Part shown: piece by piece, positions 1 to 10,106 of the stretch
Numbering within the stretch: the first letter of the stretch is position 1
How the letters are laid out: the number at the start of each line of letters is the position of its first letter
From: Gymnopus androsaceus JB14
Lineage: Eukaryota > Basidiomycota > Agaricomycetes > Agaricales > Omphalotaceae
NCBI GenBank assembly: GCA_009733575.1
Contig: ML769435.1
Location: 225,491-289,490 of the forward strand
Length of the DNA: 64,000 bases
Direction of reading: 5' to 3'
Translations under genes and position numbers: made by a program
Notes under the pieces: model-generated
Databases searched by the model: none
Told to the model about the DNA's origin: nothing
What the model saw: only the letters and a program-made list of their open reading frames with translations

Positions 1-890
1 GTTGCTTTAGGTGCCTGCACCTGAGTCTGAGGAGTGGTTTTTGGGGTGGAGTGCCATGAGTTGGTGTTTCCGAAGCCCCAATTTCTGGTTGCTTCATTTC
101 TTCGATGCCAAAGGTTGTTGAGTTCAACAGTTCTTATCTTCCAGCTTTGGAAGGTAGTTGGGAGATTACCGATGCTACAGATACTGTCAATAATGGGTTT
201 GCTTACTGTGCATTCTATTTTCTGTAGAACGTGTGGAGCATCTTTGTTGTACTGCGTCGTATTGACCAGTACTTCAAAGTGTTCAAAGAACGTTGAAACC
301 GTCTCGTCTTTTCCTTGACGAGCTCTTTCAAATTTCTCTCTGGCATTGGCATGTCTTGCCGTATCCAGATACCTTTCATTGGGTATAGCAATAAACTCGG
401 CCCAAGTTGAGTTCCAATGTAGTCTGGCATAGTTATACTCTTGTTGGTAGTAATTCTCTACCCAGTCTCGTACTTTCTCTCCTTCCATATAGGAGAGAGC
501 AATGTTGATCCGTTCTGTGTCAGTTCGGACTTTGTTCTTTTCTTCACTCAGCCATATGCTGAGTTTTCTCTTCCATTCCTGGTAACTCTCTTTCTTGCCT
601 TTAAACATCGGCGGTTCCTTCAAGAGAGATTTTCCAGTAATGGAAACTGAAGAGGTGGGTGGATTGATTCAGAGTTCTTCAGGTTCTTCTCCTGGTGCAA
701 TGATCGCAAATCCTCTATCTCGGAGGAAGCTTATCATCTCATCGAATTGAGATGGTGGAGCGTGTTGTGACACATTAGGGTTGGTTTGTGGAATGGGTGG
801 TACGTATGAGTCCCGAAGTTTGGGATGTTCATAGGGATCATTTCGGAGGGGATGAAGAACAAGATCTTTGTCCTTGTTGAGACATAGTGG
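1..890 (-). pseudogene. Ty3/gypsy-like retrotransposon gag, partial and broken
   Basis: On the minus strand an open frame runs from about 890 to the window edge. It reads a Pro-rich N-terminus, then FKGKKESYQEWKRKLSIWLS, then a stretch ending MEGEKVRDWVENYYQQEYN, which is the pattern of the retrotransposon gag domain of fungal gypsy elements (particle-forming capsid protein). A single in-frame TGA lies near 660, between the Pro-rich leader and the gag core. An ATG at 885 opens only a short different frame, so the true start is not clear. The frame is still open at base 1, so protease and polymerase should lie to the left of the window. The 5' LTR would be expected at higher coordinates; a TGTAACGCC start on the minus strand at 1560 is a possible LTR end, but I could not find its partner. 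The family call rests on motif recognition. Confidence 0.7.
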
Positions 891-2355
891 TTATGGTTGG
901 TGGTGGAAGGGTAGTAGGTGTAGTAGTTTGGTCGGATGGAGTAGGAGGTCTGGAATTACAAGCTCGATAAGTCGTACGATCCAGAATGGTGAGAGGTGAA
1001 TGTGATCAACAACTCTTGGAATATAAAATGATGAAAAGAAGGATAAAAGAAAATAGAAAAGGTGGAGGAATAGGAATGTAATAAAATGAATATAACGCAA
1101 ATGCATAAAGGTTGTGTGAAGAGTGTTCACAAACAGTCTTTGCACTTGTCTTGCTGACTTAACACGGCTCTCCGACTAGGAATGGAGCAATGTCCCATGC
1201 GCTATGACCCCTCTCCGAAGATTGGTTATCAGTCAAAAGCTTTCAACTGTCAGTACTACGAGTTGGGCTCAACGTTACTCGTGTTGTACTATAGGTGCTT
1301 ATAAGTCTAATTGGGTGTAAAGATCTGTAAGGCAAAAGGTTGGTAGAATGGTGAGCATAGTGTGTGGGATGAGAAAATTATGATTGCATAGTGTGGAATA
1401 CAAAACATGAAATTTTGAGTAGCAAGAGATCACAACAATGTCGAAGAGTACTGTCGACCAGTTATCAACAACGAGCAACTATCCGTGACGAGTGGAAGAG
1501 AGTAGCTTCAATTTTCTGTCAGCGACTAGTTCCCCACAACACGAGGTACCAGGCGTTACAACTTCCGACTTAGGCAAAGACAAGAATGATGAGGAAAAGA
1601 GAAGAAGATGATATTGAGAACTAGGAGGTATTGACAAGATTGAAGCTAAGGACTAAGCTACAGCTACAACTACTATATATACTAAAGTACAAACCCTAGA
1701 CCCTAAGCCCTATACCCTAACCATGCAGTAACAATGCATGAAACAATGAAAGACAACAAGTAAACAACAATAAGTAATGATAGGTCGATCACACAAGTAT
1801 GGACATGCTAGCATGTGTTATGATCAAAAACAATCATACTCTGATCAACAGAACCTAATTGCACGTCTAAACAGGCGCGCGCTTATATAGATGTACAAGG
1901 GTAAATAAAGGAAAATGATAAGGAATAACATCATGTGTCTGATAAGATAAGAATGTTCGTAACACTTAGTATTCTGAACTCAAACTATACTGTATAGTTT
2001 TGACTGTGAGCTCATGAGGGGGTCTCGAACTAGGCTGAATTAAGAGTTGTAATGCATAACTAACACATTTAAAATTCAAATTTTGCGAAATAGTAATGCA
2101 ATTTTCAAAAAATTACCCAAAATGGCAGTAAAAGAAAAAACACAAATTAACTCAATTTAGACAAAACTTGTGAAATTGAAGTTTGGCCATAACATGTAAC
2201 ACCCACTGAACTTATGGTTGAAACTATACAGTAGCATCAATGAGAAACTTACTTTGCTCACTGGCTGTGCATGGAGCCATGGGTGTCAGGGTGAGTGAAG
2301 CAAACCCAATGATTGTATCAGAACAGCAACACACTGGTGTGCAATTCCTGAGTGG

Positions 2356-2379
2356 CCCATGTCTGAATTCAGACATGGG
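2356..2379. repeat. 24-bp perfect palindrome
   Basis: The sequence CCCATGTCTGAA followed directly by its exact reverse complement, centred on GAATTC. There is no loop. Chance occurrence of 12 paired bases at a given position is low. Function unknown; it could be a footprint of a transposon end or a cruciform-forming site. Confidence 0.8.
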
Positions 2380-3039
2380 TCTGAAAAGAGGTTCCATGAC
2401 CATTGTTCTGGGTAGCTAGCCCCAAAAAAGGAAGGAAAAGAAAAAAAAAGGAAGAGGATTATAGATTTTTTTCTCACTTATCTGAAGTGTGGATAAAGGC
2501 AGAGAGAGGCTTAGAGTCAATTAGTTTTGAATATCTGGCCCTGCAGGAGCGGAACAGCTGTACTGGAGCTGACTGAAAGAGTGGAGCATGTACCACTGTA
2601 GCAATGAGATCCCAGGTCTCCAATCATTCAACTACATATAACTTGAGGTTATCCTTGCATGTAGTTTAAGAAAATAGAGCCCCAATAGAGCCTTCAAATT
2701 ATCATGAAAGAACTGTAATGGCCAAAATTTTGGCAGATTTCATTGCTCAAAGAGGTCCAAGATCAAGAAAAACAGTAGATTCAAAGGGAAGATATACAGG
2801 ACAATTCTACATTCTTCTACAAGCAAATTTAGTGAAAGAAAGGATTGTAAAGCAAGCTAAAAGATACATAAGTAGCCAAAGTTATCTGTAACTTATCTGC
2901 AATTGCAGCTTTTTGGACGCTCTCAGTGGGTACCATTGCATATAATATTCATACTATGTGTATAGTGCTAGGAACTCCCCATATTATTTTTGTGATTTAC
3001 CAGAATATTCTGGTCATTGGCAATGCATTAAGCCTTCGT

Positions 3040-3067
3040 GCATGTTATCTGTGTGCAGATAACATGC
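3040..3067. repeat. hairpin, 12-bp arms, 4-nt loop
   Basis: GCATGTTATCTG, loop TGTG, then the exact reverse complement. No T-run follows, so a terminator-like role is not suggested. Confidence 0.75.
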
Positions 3068-3240
3068 AGATAGCAGCTGTGGGAACCCAGAAATATCATT
3101 GGTCAGCCGGAATTTTGGTGCCTTTGGATCTGCCGGCCGTCAGCTCCCCAGGTCTTGACCCAAAATAACGGGAAAGTTACAACATGACATCATGGCCATC
3201 AACTTTCAAGTGCCGTTCATGTGAGTTACACAATGAATGG

Positions 3241-3265
3241 GAGGCACCTGGTTTCCAGGTGCCTC
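3241..3265. repeat. hairpin, 11-bp arms, 3-nt loop at LINE 5' junction
   Basis: GAGGCACCTGG, loop TTT, exact reverse complement. It sits about 20 bp before the first recognisable reverse-transcriptase residues of the LINE, so it may mark the truncation junction. Confidence 0.75.
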
Positions 3266-3282
3266 ACAGGAATGCCCCCGGT

Positions 3283-4500
3283 GTATCCGAATGATAGTCA
3301 TTTATGCAGAATATGCTGAAAAGAATGGTATGTTAGTAGCACTGGACCAGGAGAAAGTGTATGATAAGGTCGCCCATGACTACCTGTGGCGAACAATGGA
3401 CCAGTTCGCATTCCCAGAATCATTCACATCAATGGTAAAAAGCTTGTATGAAAATGCTCATACCAAAGTAATGGTGAATGGTTATTTGAGCTCGGAATAC
3501 AAAGTGACAAGGGGAGTATCGCCAGGGGGACCCAATGTCATGCCTTCTATTCGACCTGGTAATAGAGCCTCTGGCGGCTTCACTCCGGAAATCAGGCCTA
3601 AAAGGATACAGTGAAATTCCCGGGGTGGAGACAAAATTGATAGCGAACCTCTTTGCTGATGACACAACGGTTTTCCTAGCGGAAGACAATGACTTTGAGG
3701 ACCTTGAAAAGATACTTGACAGATGGTGCACAGCATCTACAGCAGTCTTTAATATTGCAAAGACACAGATCCTACCAATCGGTGAGAAGGAGTACAGAAT
3801 GCAGATAATAACAAACCAGGGAGCATCACAGGATTGACAAAAGATTCCCCAAAATATCCACATTGCAGTACAAGATGAAGTTTTCAGGATCCTAGGAGTA
3901 TGGTATGGGCATGGTGACCAGAGCAGTGCCGCATGGACAAACCAACTTGAGAAGATAGACAAGTCACTAGCGAACTGGGAAAGAAGTAACCCTACAATGG
4001 ACAGGTGTAAGAAGATTGTACAAATGGTGATTGGCGGAATGACACAATACCTCACCCAGGTCCAAGGGATGCTGAAACGTATCGAGAAAAAACTAAAGAA
4101 AAGGATAAGACAGTTTCTTTGGGCGGAAAAGAAGCTCAGTCCAGTGAACTTTGAGACCCTTCTAGCGAGCAAGAGTGAGGGAGGTCAGGAGGCTCTGGAT
4201 ATTGAAGCCAGAAACTTGGCAATTGAGGTAATGTGGCTGAAGTCATACTTTGGAGTATGGGATAGCTGACCCGTCTGGGGAGAAGTAGCAGATGCAATGC
4301 TTGCAGGGCCAAAGGCAACACCAGGAGCAGAGAAAAACGTGGACCCTGAAGTCAAACACAGTTTTTTCACTCAATCATGGAATACAAAGATATTAGCGCT
4401 CCCCAAAACCCTGCAGAGACTGTTAAAGACGGCCAAGAAAGTGGGGATGAGAATGGAAGGAAGAAACTTCTCCAGGGAAATTCAGTGAGAACGTGACATA
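3283..4500 (+). pseudogene. LINE reverse transcriptase and thumb region, degenerate
   Basis: The frame reads ALDQEKVYDKVAHDYLW (RT motif around the first catalytic Asp), a decayed RGVSPGG segment with a frameshift near 3530, then MSCLLFDLVIEPL and the catalytic box LFADDTTVFL near 3650. The frame stops at 3837 and resumes as the conserved post-RT region with W..NPT, GGMTQYLTQVQGM and RQFLWAEKK, then ARNLAIEVMWLKSY. A further stop lies at 4267. In the LINE family this enzyme copies element RNA at a nicked chromosomal site. The FADD box is intact, but the frame breaks make function impossible. Confidence 0.8.
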
Positions 4501-4599
4501 TGGTACCATGATGATGCATTGCCACTAATTTGACTTCTGAACAACTCAAGGGCAGCTCATTGCCTGAGGAAAAATCATGGAGTTAAAACAGTAGGCCAG

Positions 4600-6198
4600 G
4601 TGGAAAAGCTAGCAGGCTTCCTGGAAGAAGTCCAACACATCCTTTGGGATGAGTGTGAATGCCACAACTGTGTTGAAGCAGATGAGAACCTAGGCTGTCA
4701 AAACCCCCATGCCTGTTTCTCCAAAGCAAAAGAACTACTTGATACACTCATGCCGGAAGTGGGATCCACGGTTCCCAAACCAAGAGGAATTGGAGAGCGC
4801 ACCCGAGACCCATGATGGGTGGGAAGAGATCAACTTGCGAGTAACAACCCTTGGGACCCTACAAGACACCTTCAGAATCTTTACCAAGGGAAACATATGC
4901 AAAGAAACAGTACCAATTAATCCAAGAGACAAATGCAACCCAGGAGAGTCACCAGTCATGGTGACCATTGCCAGAGTTGAGGCCAAGAAGGGAGAAGTTG
5001 AAGCACGAAGTGGTACAGGGATGCTGATAAAGACCCGGGACAGCGAGCAAGAGAGGGCATACCAAACACCAGAACGATATGGCCAAAATGCGGAGGCGGG
5101 AGAACTCTTTGGTATTCTCAGAGCTGTCAAAGAAGCCAAAACAGATAAACCACTCAACATTGAAGTACAGAGAAAAACAACAGTTAATCTGCTAACAAAT
5201 AAGGCAGTGGAACTCAAAGACCGAGGGTACGTAGGTGTGCCAAACAAGAAGATAATCCAAGAGGTAATGGAGAATATCAGGAATCGGAAGCACCGAACTT
5301 TTATACGGGAAAGTAAAAAAGGAAACACCGAGGAGAAAAGAAGAGCCTCGAAGGCTAAGCAAAAAGCAAAGAAAGGACTCCACATGAATGAGGAAATGGG
5401 CCCAGAGGAGATGAAGGACCCAAAAATGGGACAGTCAGGTATTAAATTGCTAAAGGCAAGCCAATGCATTAGTGTACAAAGCCATCCGAGAGCAACAAAT
5501 GAAAAAGTATAATGCAAACATCGCAAAAGCCCAAGTGTCAATGAGAAGGTTGCATAAAAAGAACCCAACAAGAGATGAGATTTGGAAGGGAATCCGTCAT
5601 AAAGACCTATCGAGAGAAACCTGGTATTTCCTGACAATGCTGACCCACGATGACTGTATGATAGAATGAATTGGAGCAATTGATAAACCAGAATTATGGG
5701 AGCAAGCAAGGTGCAGGAGGTGCCAAACCACGGAGTCATCAACACACATCTTGACAGAGTGCCAATGCAACAGGCAAGAGGTAATATGGAATCTAGCAAA
5801 AGAAATATGGGAGAAAAAGGGTTACCAATGGCGGAAACCAGACCTCGGAGATATACTCACCTGTGCCCTCCCAAAGTTCAGCAAGAACAAAAACGGCCAA
5901 GGAGACTCGAGGCTCTACCAGATACTGATATCGGAATCAGCGAGACTTGTCTGGCTAATTCGAAACAACAGGGTTATTAACAAAAGAGCCCAGGAGATGT
6001 CAGCAATGGAGGTCAAGAACCAATGGATAGCCGTAATGGATAAACAGTTAACTCTAGACTGGGATATGATGCACCCAAGGTTCGAGAAAAAAGCGCTGCC
6101 CAAAAACCTGGGAAGGGGTCCTCCACAATGAAAAGGAACTGCAGGAGTACTGGATGAGTTCTAAGAGTGAGGTTTTAGTGGGTATTCAGCCGGATTAG
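4600..6198 (+). pseudogene. LINE RNase H-like and C-terminal zinc-binding region
   Basis: After a frameshift near 4710-4800 the frame 4709-5512 runs through GTGMLIKTRDSEQERAYQ and NAEAGELFGILRAVKEA, resembling the RNase H domain found downstream of RT in Tad-like elements. The next frame carries SRETWYFLTMLTHDD. The last holds CRRCQTTESSTHILTEC, a CX2CX7HX4C zinc-binding pattern typical of LINE C-termini, ending with LVGIQPD and stop at 6198. At least four frame changes separate these pieces. A long minus-strand ORF over the same bases (4735-5799) is a shadow. Confidence 0.7.
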
Positions 6199-6289
6199 GA
6201 GAAAGGTAGGTTGGGGTAGAAATGGAAGAGGGAGTTTGAGAGAAGGAATCCGGCTACACGAGTCCCACACTCTGTGCATAAATGCATTT

Positions 6290-6460
6290 CCTCGCGGTGA
6301 TCCGACTGAGCAATCAGATGACATGCTAACCTGAAAAGGCGCACCACAAGAGTCATCTCTAACCAGGTTTGAATCCCTGGTCTCAATCTAGCAGGCAAAG
6401 GAGAGCGACTATGTCATCTTGACCTGAGCCATTACTGCTCCACCAAAAAAAAAAAAAAAA
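6290..6460 (+). repeat. LINE 3' untranslated tail with tRNA-like B-box and poly(A)
   Basis: GGTTTGAATCC at 6366-6376 differs by one base from the tRNA internal promoter B-box GGTTCGAATCC, and is followed by a pairing CCTGG. A weak A-box-like AGCAATCAGATGA lies about 55 bp upstream. Sixteen A follow at 6445-6460. A full cloverleaf cannot be drawn: the anticodon arm does not pair well. It may be a tRNA-derived SINE fused to the LINE tail, or coincidence. Confidence 0.35.
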
Positions 6461-6714
6461 TTTTTTTGATTGTTCTCATATTTTTTGCTATCCATCACTC
6501 ACAAAGAATTGACACAAATAGTTCTCATTAGTGTGATTGAGATAGAGGACAATATCAATTTCGTTCATACTTTCTCCGAGTCCAACAGATGCCATGGAGA
6601 GGAAGCCTCAATTTTCTGACGAATACACGATTTGGAAAGCTTATTAAAACTCAAATTACTATCAGTTGATTTCAGTTTTGACTACAATTACAACACTACA
6701 ACAATTTAAGCAGA

Positions 6715-8810
6715 TGTAGGTCATGCTCCTTCGCAATAAGACCTCCCCTTTTCACTTCATCATGCCAAACTATACTCATGTCCATTGATATATCTGCCGG
6801 ATACCATGCTTCCCCAACTCTTCCACTCCAATCAAAGTCAATTAAACATCATACCATCTTTTGTCTGAATAATATCCAGTAGTCACAGATCACCAAACAC
6901 ATAGCCATCATTGTGCAGGTGGCGAATCGCTTTGTCTACTTGTTGAACAGCAGCAGATGAAATCGGAGTATTGTCAATACCATCTTCCTCAGCGACGTAA
7001 TCCATAACAACAACATACAGATCCCCAACATCAGTGACCTTTTGACAATGGTAAAGTTCTGGTGCCAATGGAGGCTCATGCTTGGTCAGCAGTGTGTGGG
7101 CCTCTTCGCAATAAGACAGCATGAACTTCACAACGACTAGGCATGTCAATGATTTGCCTGTGTTATCTGACCAAGACATATCTGCATGAAACACCATCTT
7201 TGTGCTATATTGGGAGGCTAGCTGCGAGGTGGATAAAAGTGTGCAATGGTGACCATCCCAGACAAAGGCCTTCCAAAAAGGGAACATTTGAGGGAGGGAA
7301 GAAGGGTGTACAGTTCTGGATGTAGATACAGCAGGCAATGCTAGAGGAAATGCTTGTTCAGTGCAATTTATGCAAAATATGAGCTTGGAGGATGTACACT
7401 TAACACTATGGGGAAGCTCAAGATTGGAATAAAATTTGGACAAATCACCTGAGCATATCTTGAGAGCACAGAACATTTTCACAACCTCTCGTACAGCAAC
7501 ATTGAGGACAGATCGCTCTCCTCCTTGCCGACCAAGCATTGACCCCATGCATATATAATCTGTGAGTTTTTGCGTATATAAGCAATCTGCAAAGACCGCA
7601 CCAGCAACAGACATATGGGACCCCTCATATGCAACAAGAAATGCAGGGCAACATGAAGAGGCAGCAATAAAAGAATACTATGGGCGCACTCAGCAAGATG
7701 AGCCATTCCTAGTTGAATGAAAAAAGACATTTGGGCTAGAACAAACAGAGGCATAATAAGCATCTATTTGGTCAGCAGCATTGCATCCACCTTTGGCAAT
7801 CTTGTTCTTGATTTCATGAAGACCACTGTATGCCTTTGGATTGTTCGGAAGTTTAGTGCAAAAGACAGAAATGTTGCCATCGGGATTAGCACTCCTGGCT
7901 CCTCTGAGCAGTATAGATTCTGTCACCCAGAATATCATTAGTTCCTCCAAGTCAAGTTGTCAATCCCCTTCGTTGGGATAAAAAGAGGTCAAGATCTCAA
8001 TAAATCTGTAGGCTTGATTGAGCTGCGCGGCGGTAAAGACAACGTCGGATGAATTTTCATTCATAAGGCGGATGAATTTAGCAAAAACGGGATGAAATAT
8101 TGTGATATTAGGCGGTGAAAGTTCAAGGGGACAGTGGTTGAAAATGGCTCCAAGGTTTGTCTTTGTCTGGGTTTTGCGCAATCTGTTGTTTTTAGTGCCA
8201 GTAGACGGAGAGTCTTGTTTTCGGCCTGCAGTGACCACTTCTTCCCTGGCTACATAGAGTCTGTGAGTAATGATCTGACTGAATATAGAGCCAGCAGCCA
8301 ACTAGGTAGAGCGCTGTTTTCATCGACAGCATGCAACCTATTAGGGGTGGGTGTTATGGGTTCAAATACTGGAATCGAGAATGCTATCAGGGGATGCTTA
8401 AGGAATGGAGGGATAATGATATGCACACGCAACAAGAATCATAGATATCTGACCCTCTGGCCCATGGATCTCGCTAGCATAATCCGCCCTCTTTTTGAGT
8501 TCTGTTATTTTGCTTGGAAAGGTGCTTTTGCCAGTGTTCCAGGTTCGCAGAATAGATACAGGATCCACAAGCTGAATGAATAATGAGTGGCAGCTGACAG
8601 AGATGGAGAGTAAAGTCAACAGACCAGCCAGTATTGCTCAACCCTAAGCTTCAACCCCTTAGGCGCCTTCACTGTCTCCAATGCATTTTCTTCGAGTACT
8701 GCGACAGGGATCCCTTCTTGAACATTCAGGGAATAACAGCCATAATATTCTAGTTTCTGTTCCTCATCAACCTTTTGGATTAGGATTGGATATGAAATTT
8801 TAGTCATCAT
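6715..8810 (-). pseudogene. fungal protein-kinase-like gene (FunK1/crinkler-associated type), degenerate
   Basis: Minus-strand pieces line up in order. First an N-terminal block (8810-8616, MTKISYPILIQKVDE...). Next a block with WNTGKSTFPSKITELKKRA and HGPEGQISMILVACAYHYPS (8619-8398). Then a middle block (8301-7690) interrupted by a TGA at 7960-7962. After a frameshift near 7690 comes the kinase-like block ending HNDGYVFGDL (7614-6883). Beyond its stop the same frame continues with a spaced DFDWSG, GEAWYPADIS, VKRGGLIAKEHD pattern to about 6715. The catalytic-loop form Y-V-F-G-D-L and the D-F-D-W metal loop are typical of fungus-specific kinase-like proteins. The function of the parent family is unsettled. 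At least three stops or frameshifts show this copy is dead. The family name is from recognition, not a search. Confidence 0.6.
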
Positions 8811-9235
8811 GGTTGACTTGAAAGTGAAAGCCGGATCAAGTTGTGTACTTTCTGCCCCTCATATGTGATTTGATTGTTCCAAAAGGAGATCATTGATGGC
8901 ATAAGTGGCCAAAGAGCTCCGGATGTTCCCCAAGCAATAAACAAAGCACAAGTCCATCAAAGCTAACAAGCTCAGGAGCTCAGGTATGGAGGTTCAGGTA
9001 GAGGAAAAATAAGACCTGTATTTATTTGGTAGACTAAGTACAGAGCACCAATTAAAAAGTAATACCAGAGTACTAAGAGTACTAATGAGATGGGGGTGGC
9101 ACAACAGAGGCAAGGGTGGGCAGTATGAGGGCAAGATTAGTCTGTACTATTATTTAAGAACATAGCTGCCCTTCCGCCGTTTATCCAATTCTTCACCAAA
9201 TGAGCCAGGTGCACATGCATGTTGAAAGTGAGTGC
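8811..9235. other. no gene seen
   Basis: Upstream flank of the kinase-like pseudogene. Only short stops-broken frames; no repeats recognised. Confidence 0.4.
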
Positions 9236-9575
9236 ATCAGGAAAAATGGTCTGGGCCAAGGATAGCCTAGGTAACCTAAGCCTCCTAGGTTACAGGGGCT
9301 GGACTTGGGATGGCCTAGGCAGCCTAGGCCTCCTAGGTTACCTAGGACTATCTCAGGCTGCCTGAGGTTTCCCCAGGGTTCTTCCAGGTTTCCTCAGGTT
9401 TTCTCAGGTTTCTCAGGTTTTCTCAGGTGACTCAGGTTGTCAAAAGTCCACCCCTAATTCCTAGGTCATCCTAAAGGAACCTAGGCAACCTAGGTGGCCT
9501 AGGTGGCCTAGGTGTCTTCGAGTTACCTTGAGGTTAACTTCAGGCCATCCAAGGCCCAAACAGTTTTTCCTGATG
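9236..9575. mobile_element. MITE with CATCAGG ends, rich in CCTAGG
   Basis: Terminal inverted repeats of about 45 bp: the left begins CATCAGGAAAAATGGTCTGG and the right, reverse-complemented, begins CATCAGGAAAAACTGTTTGG. The 2-bp sequence TG flanks both ends (9234-9235 and 9576-9577). The interior is a near-palindromic run of CCTAGG/AACCTAGG words and a short tandem of TTTTCTCAGG. No coding capacity. It lies 17 bp from the copia element's left LTR. Confidence 0.75.
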
Positions 9576-9587
9576 TGGTGACAAGTA

Positions 9588-9592
9588 ACAAA
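9588..9592. repeat. 5-bp target-site duplication ACAAA (left) of copia element
   Basis: ACAAA directly before the 5' LTR start TGTTGGAATA. The same five bases follow the 3' LTR at 15454-15458. Confidence 0.85.
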
Positions 9593-9955
9593 TGTTGGAA
9601 TATCAAAGGTAAATATATCTTATTGAACTATACATGGAACGCTTTCTCGTAGTATCCCCTTGTTTGTATCACCATCCCATGCACTCCACTGTTATCATCT
9701 CACAGACTCCACTCAGTCTCTTGCTGTATCCACTTGCTCTCTTGTAGTACTCACTTCGCCATATGCATAGTAGCCACAAGTATTCATACAGTAGCCACTT
9801 TCCTGATATATCATTTGTACTTAGGACTGTATATAAGCTTATGTAATTTACCCTGTAATAACACCGTCGTCCCCCATCAATCTGTGTGATTGCTACTACT
9901 AAGTCCTGTGTGGACTTACTGCTGCTACTTCCTATTTAGGAATATAACTCTAATA
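9593..9955 (+). repeat. copia 5' LTR
   Basis: Starts TGTTGGAATATCAAAGG and ends AACTCTAATA. A TATATAAGC box near 9831 is a plausible U3 promoter. Matches the 3' LTR over its whole length with mainly transition differences. Confidence 0.9.
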
Positions 9956-10106
9956 GTTTATGGGCCCTGGCCTTAACCATTGACGCATCATATTGCCGTA
10001 ACCCTTGTTCATGCCACCCAGGCCAGCTCCATCACCTCTACAAACTTGACAGGGGATTAAGGCATCAGAACAAGCACCACCAGTAACTTGACAATGTTTC
10101 ATTGCA

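Larger units (their letters stand above)
891..3282. other. non-coding stretch between gypsy gag and LINE
   Basis: No convincing gene. The left part (about 891-1560) is probably leader and LTR of the gypsy element. The rest is AT-rich, with short ORFs that resemble nothing I know. It holds a 24-bp palindrome at 2356, a 12-bp hairpin at 3040 and an 11-bp hairpin at 3241, listed separately. A few telomere-like CCCTAA-type motifs occur near 1690-1725. Confidence 0.5.
3283..6460 (+). mobile_element. 5'-truncated non-LTR retrotransposon (Tad/L1-like LINE)
   Basis: Reverse transcriptase, RNase H-like region and a C-terminal CCHC segment appear in LINE order on the plus strand. The element ends in 16 consecutive A residues (6445-6460), the usual 3' tail of target-primed insertion. 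The endonuclease and ORF1 regions are absent, so the copy is 5'-truncated. Several stops and frameshifts show it is dead. I could not identify a target-site duplication by eye. Confidence 0.8.

Noticed and set aside
3429..4172. 247-codon minus-strand ORF
   Set aside because: Antisense of LINE reverse transcriptase, including the FADD box.
4735..5799. 354-codon minus-strand ORF
   Set aside because: Shadow of the LINE RNase H-like region, which reads as a known protein on the plus strand.
6300..6400. A tRNA gene
   Set aside because: B-box present, but acceptor, D and anticodon arms do not fold.
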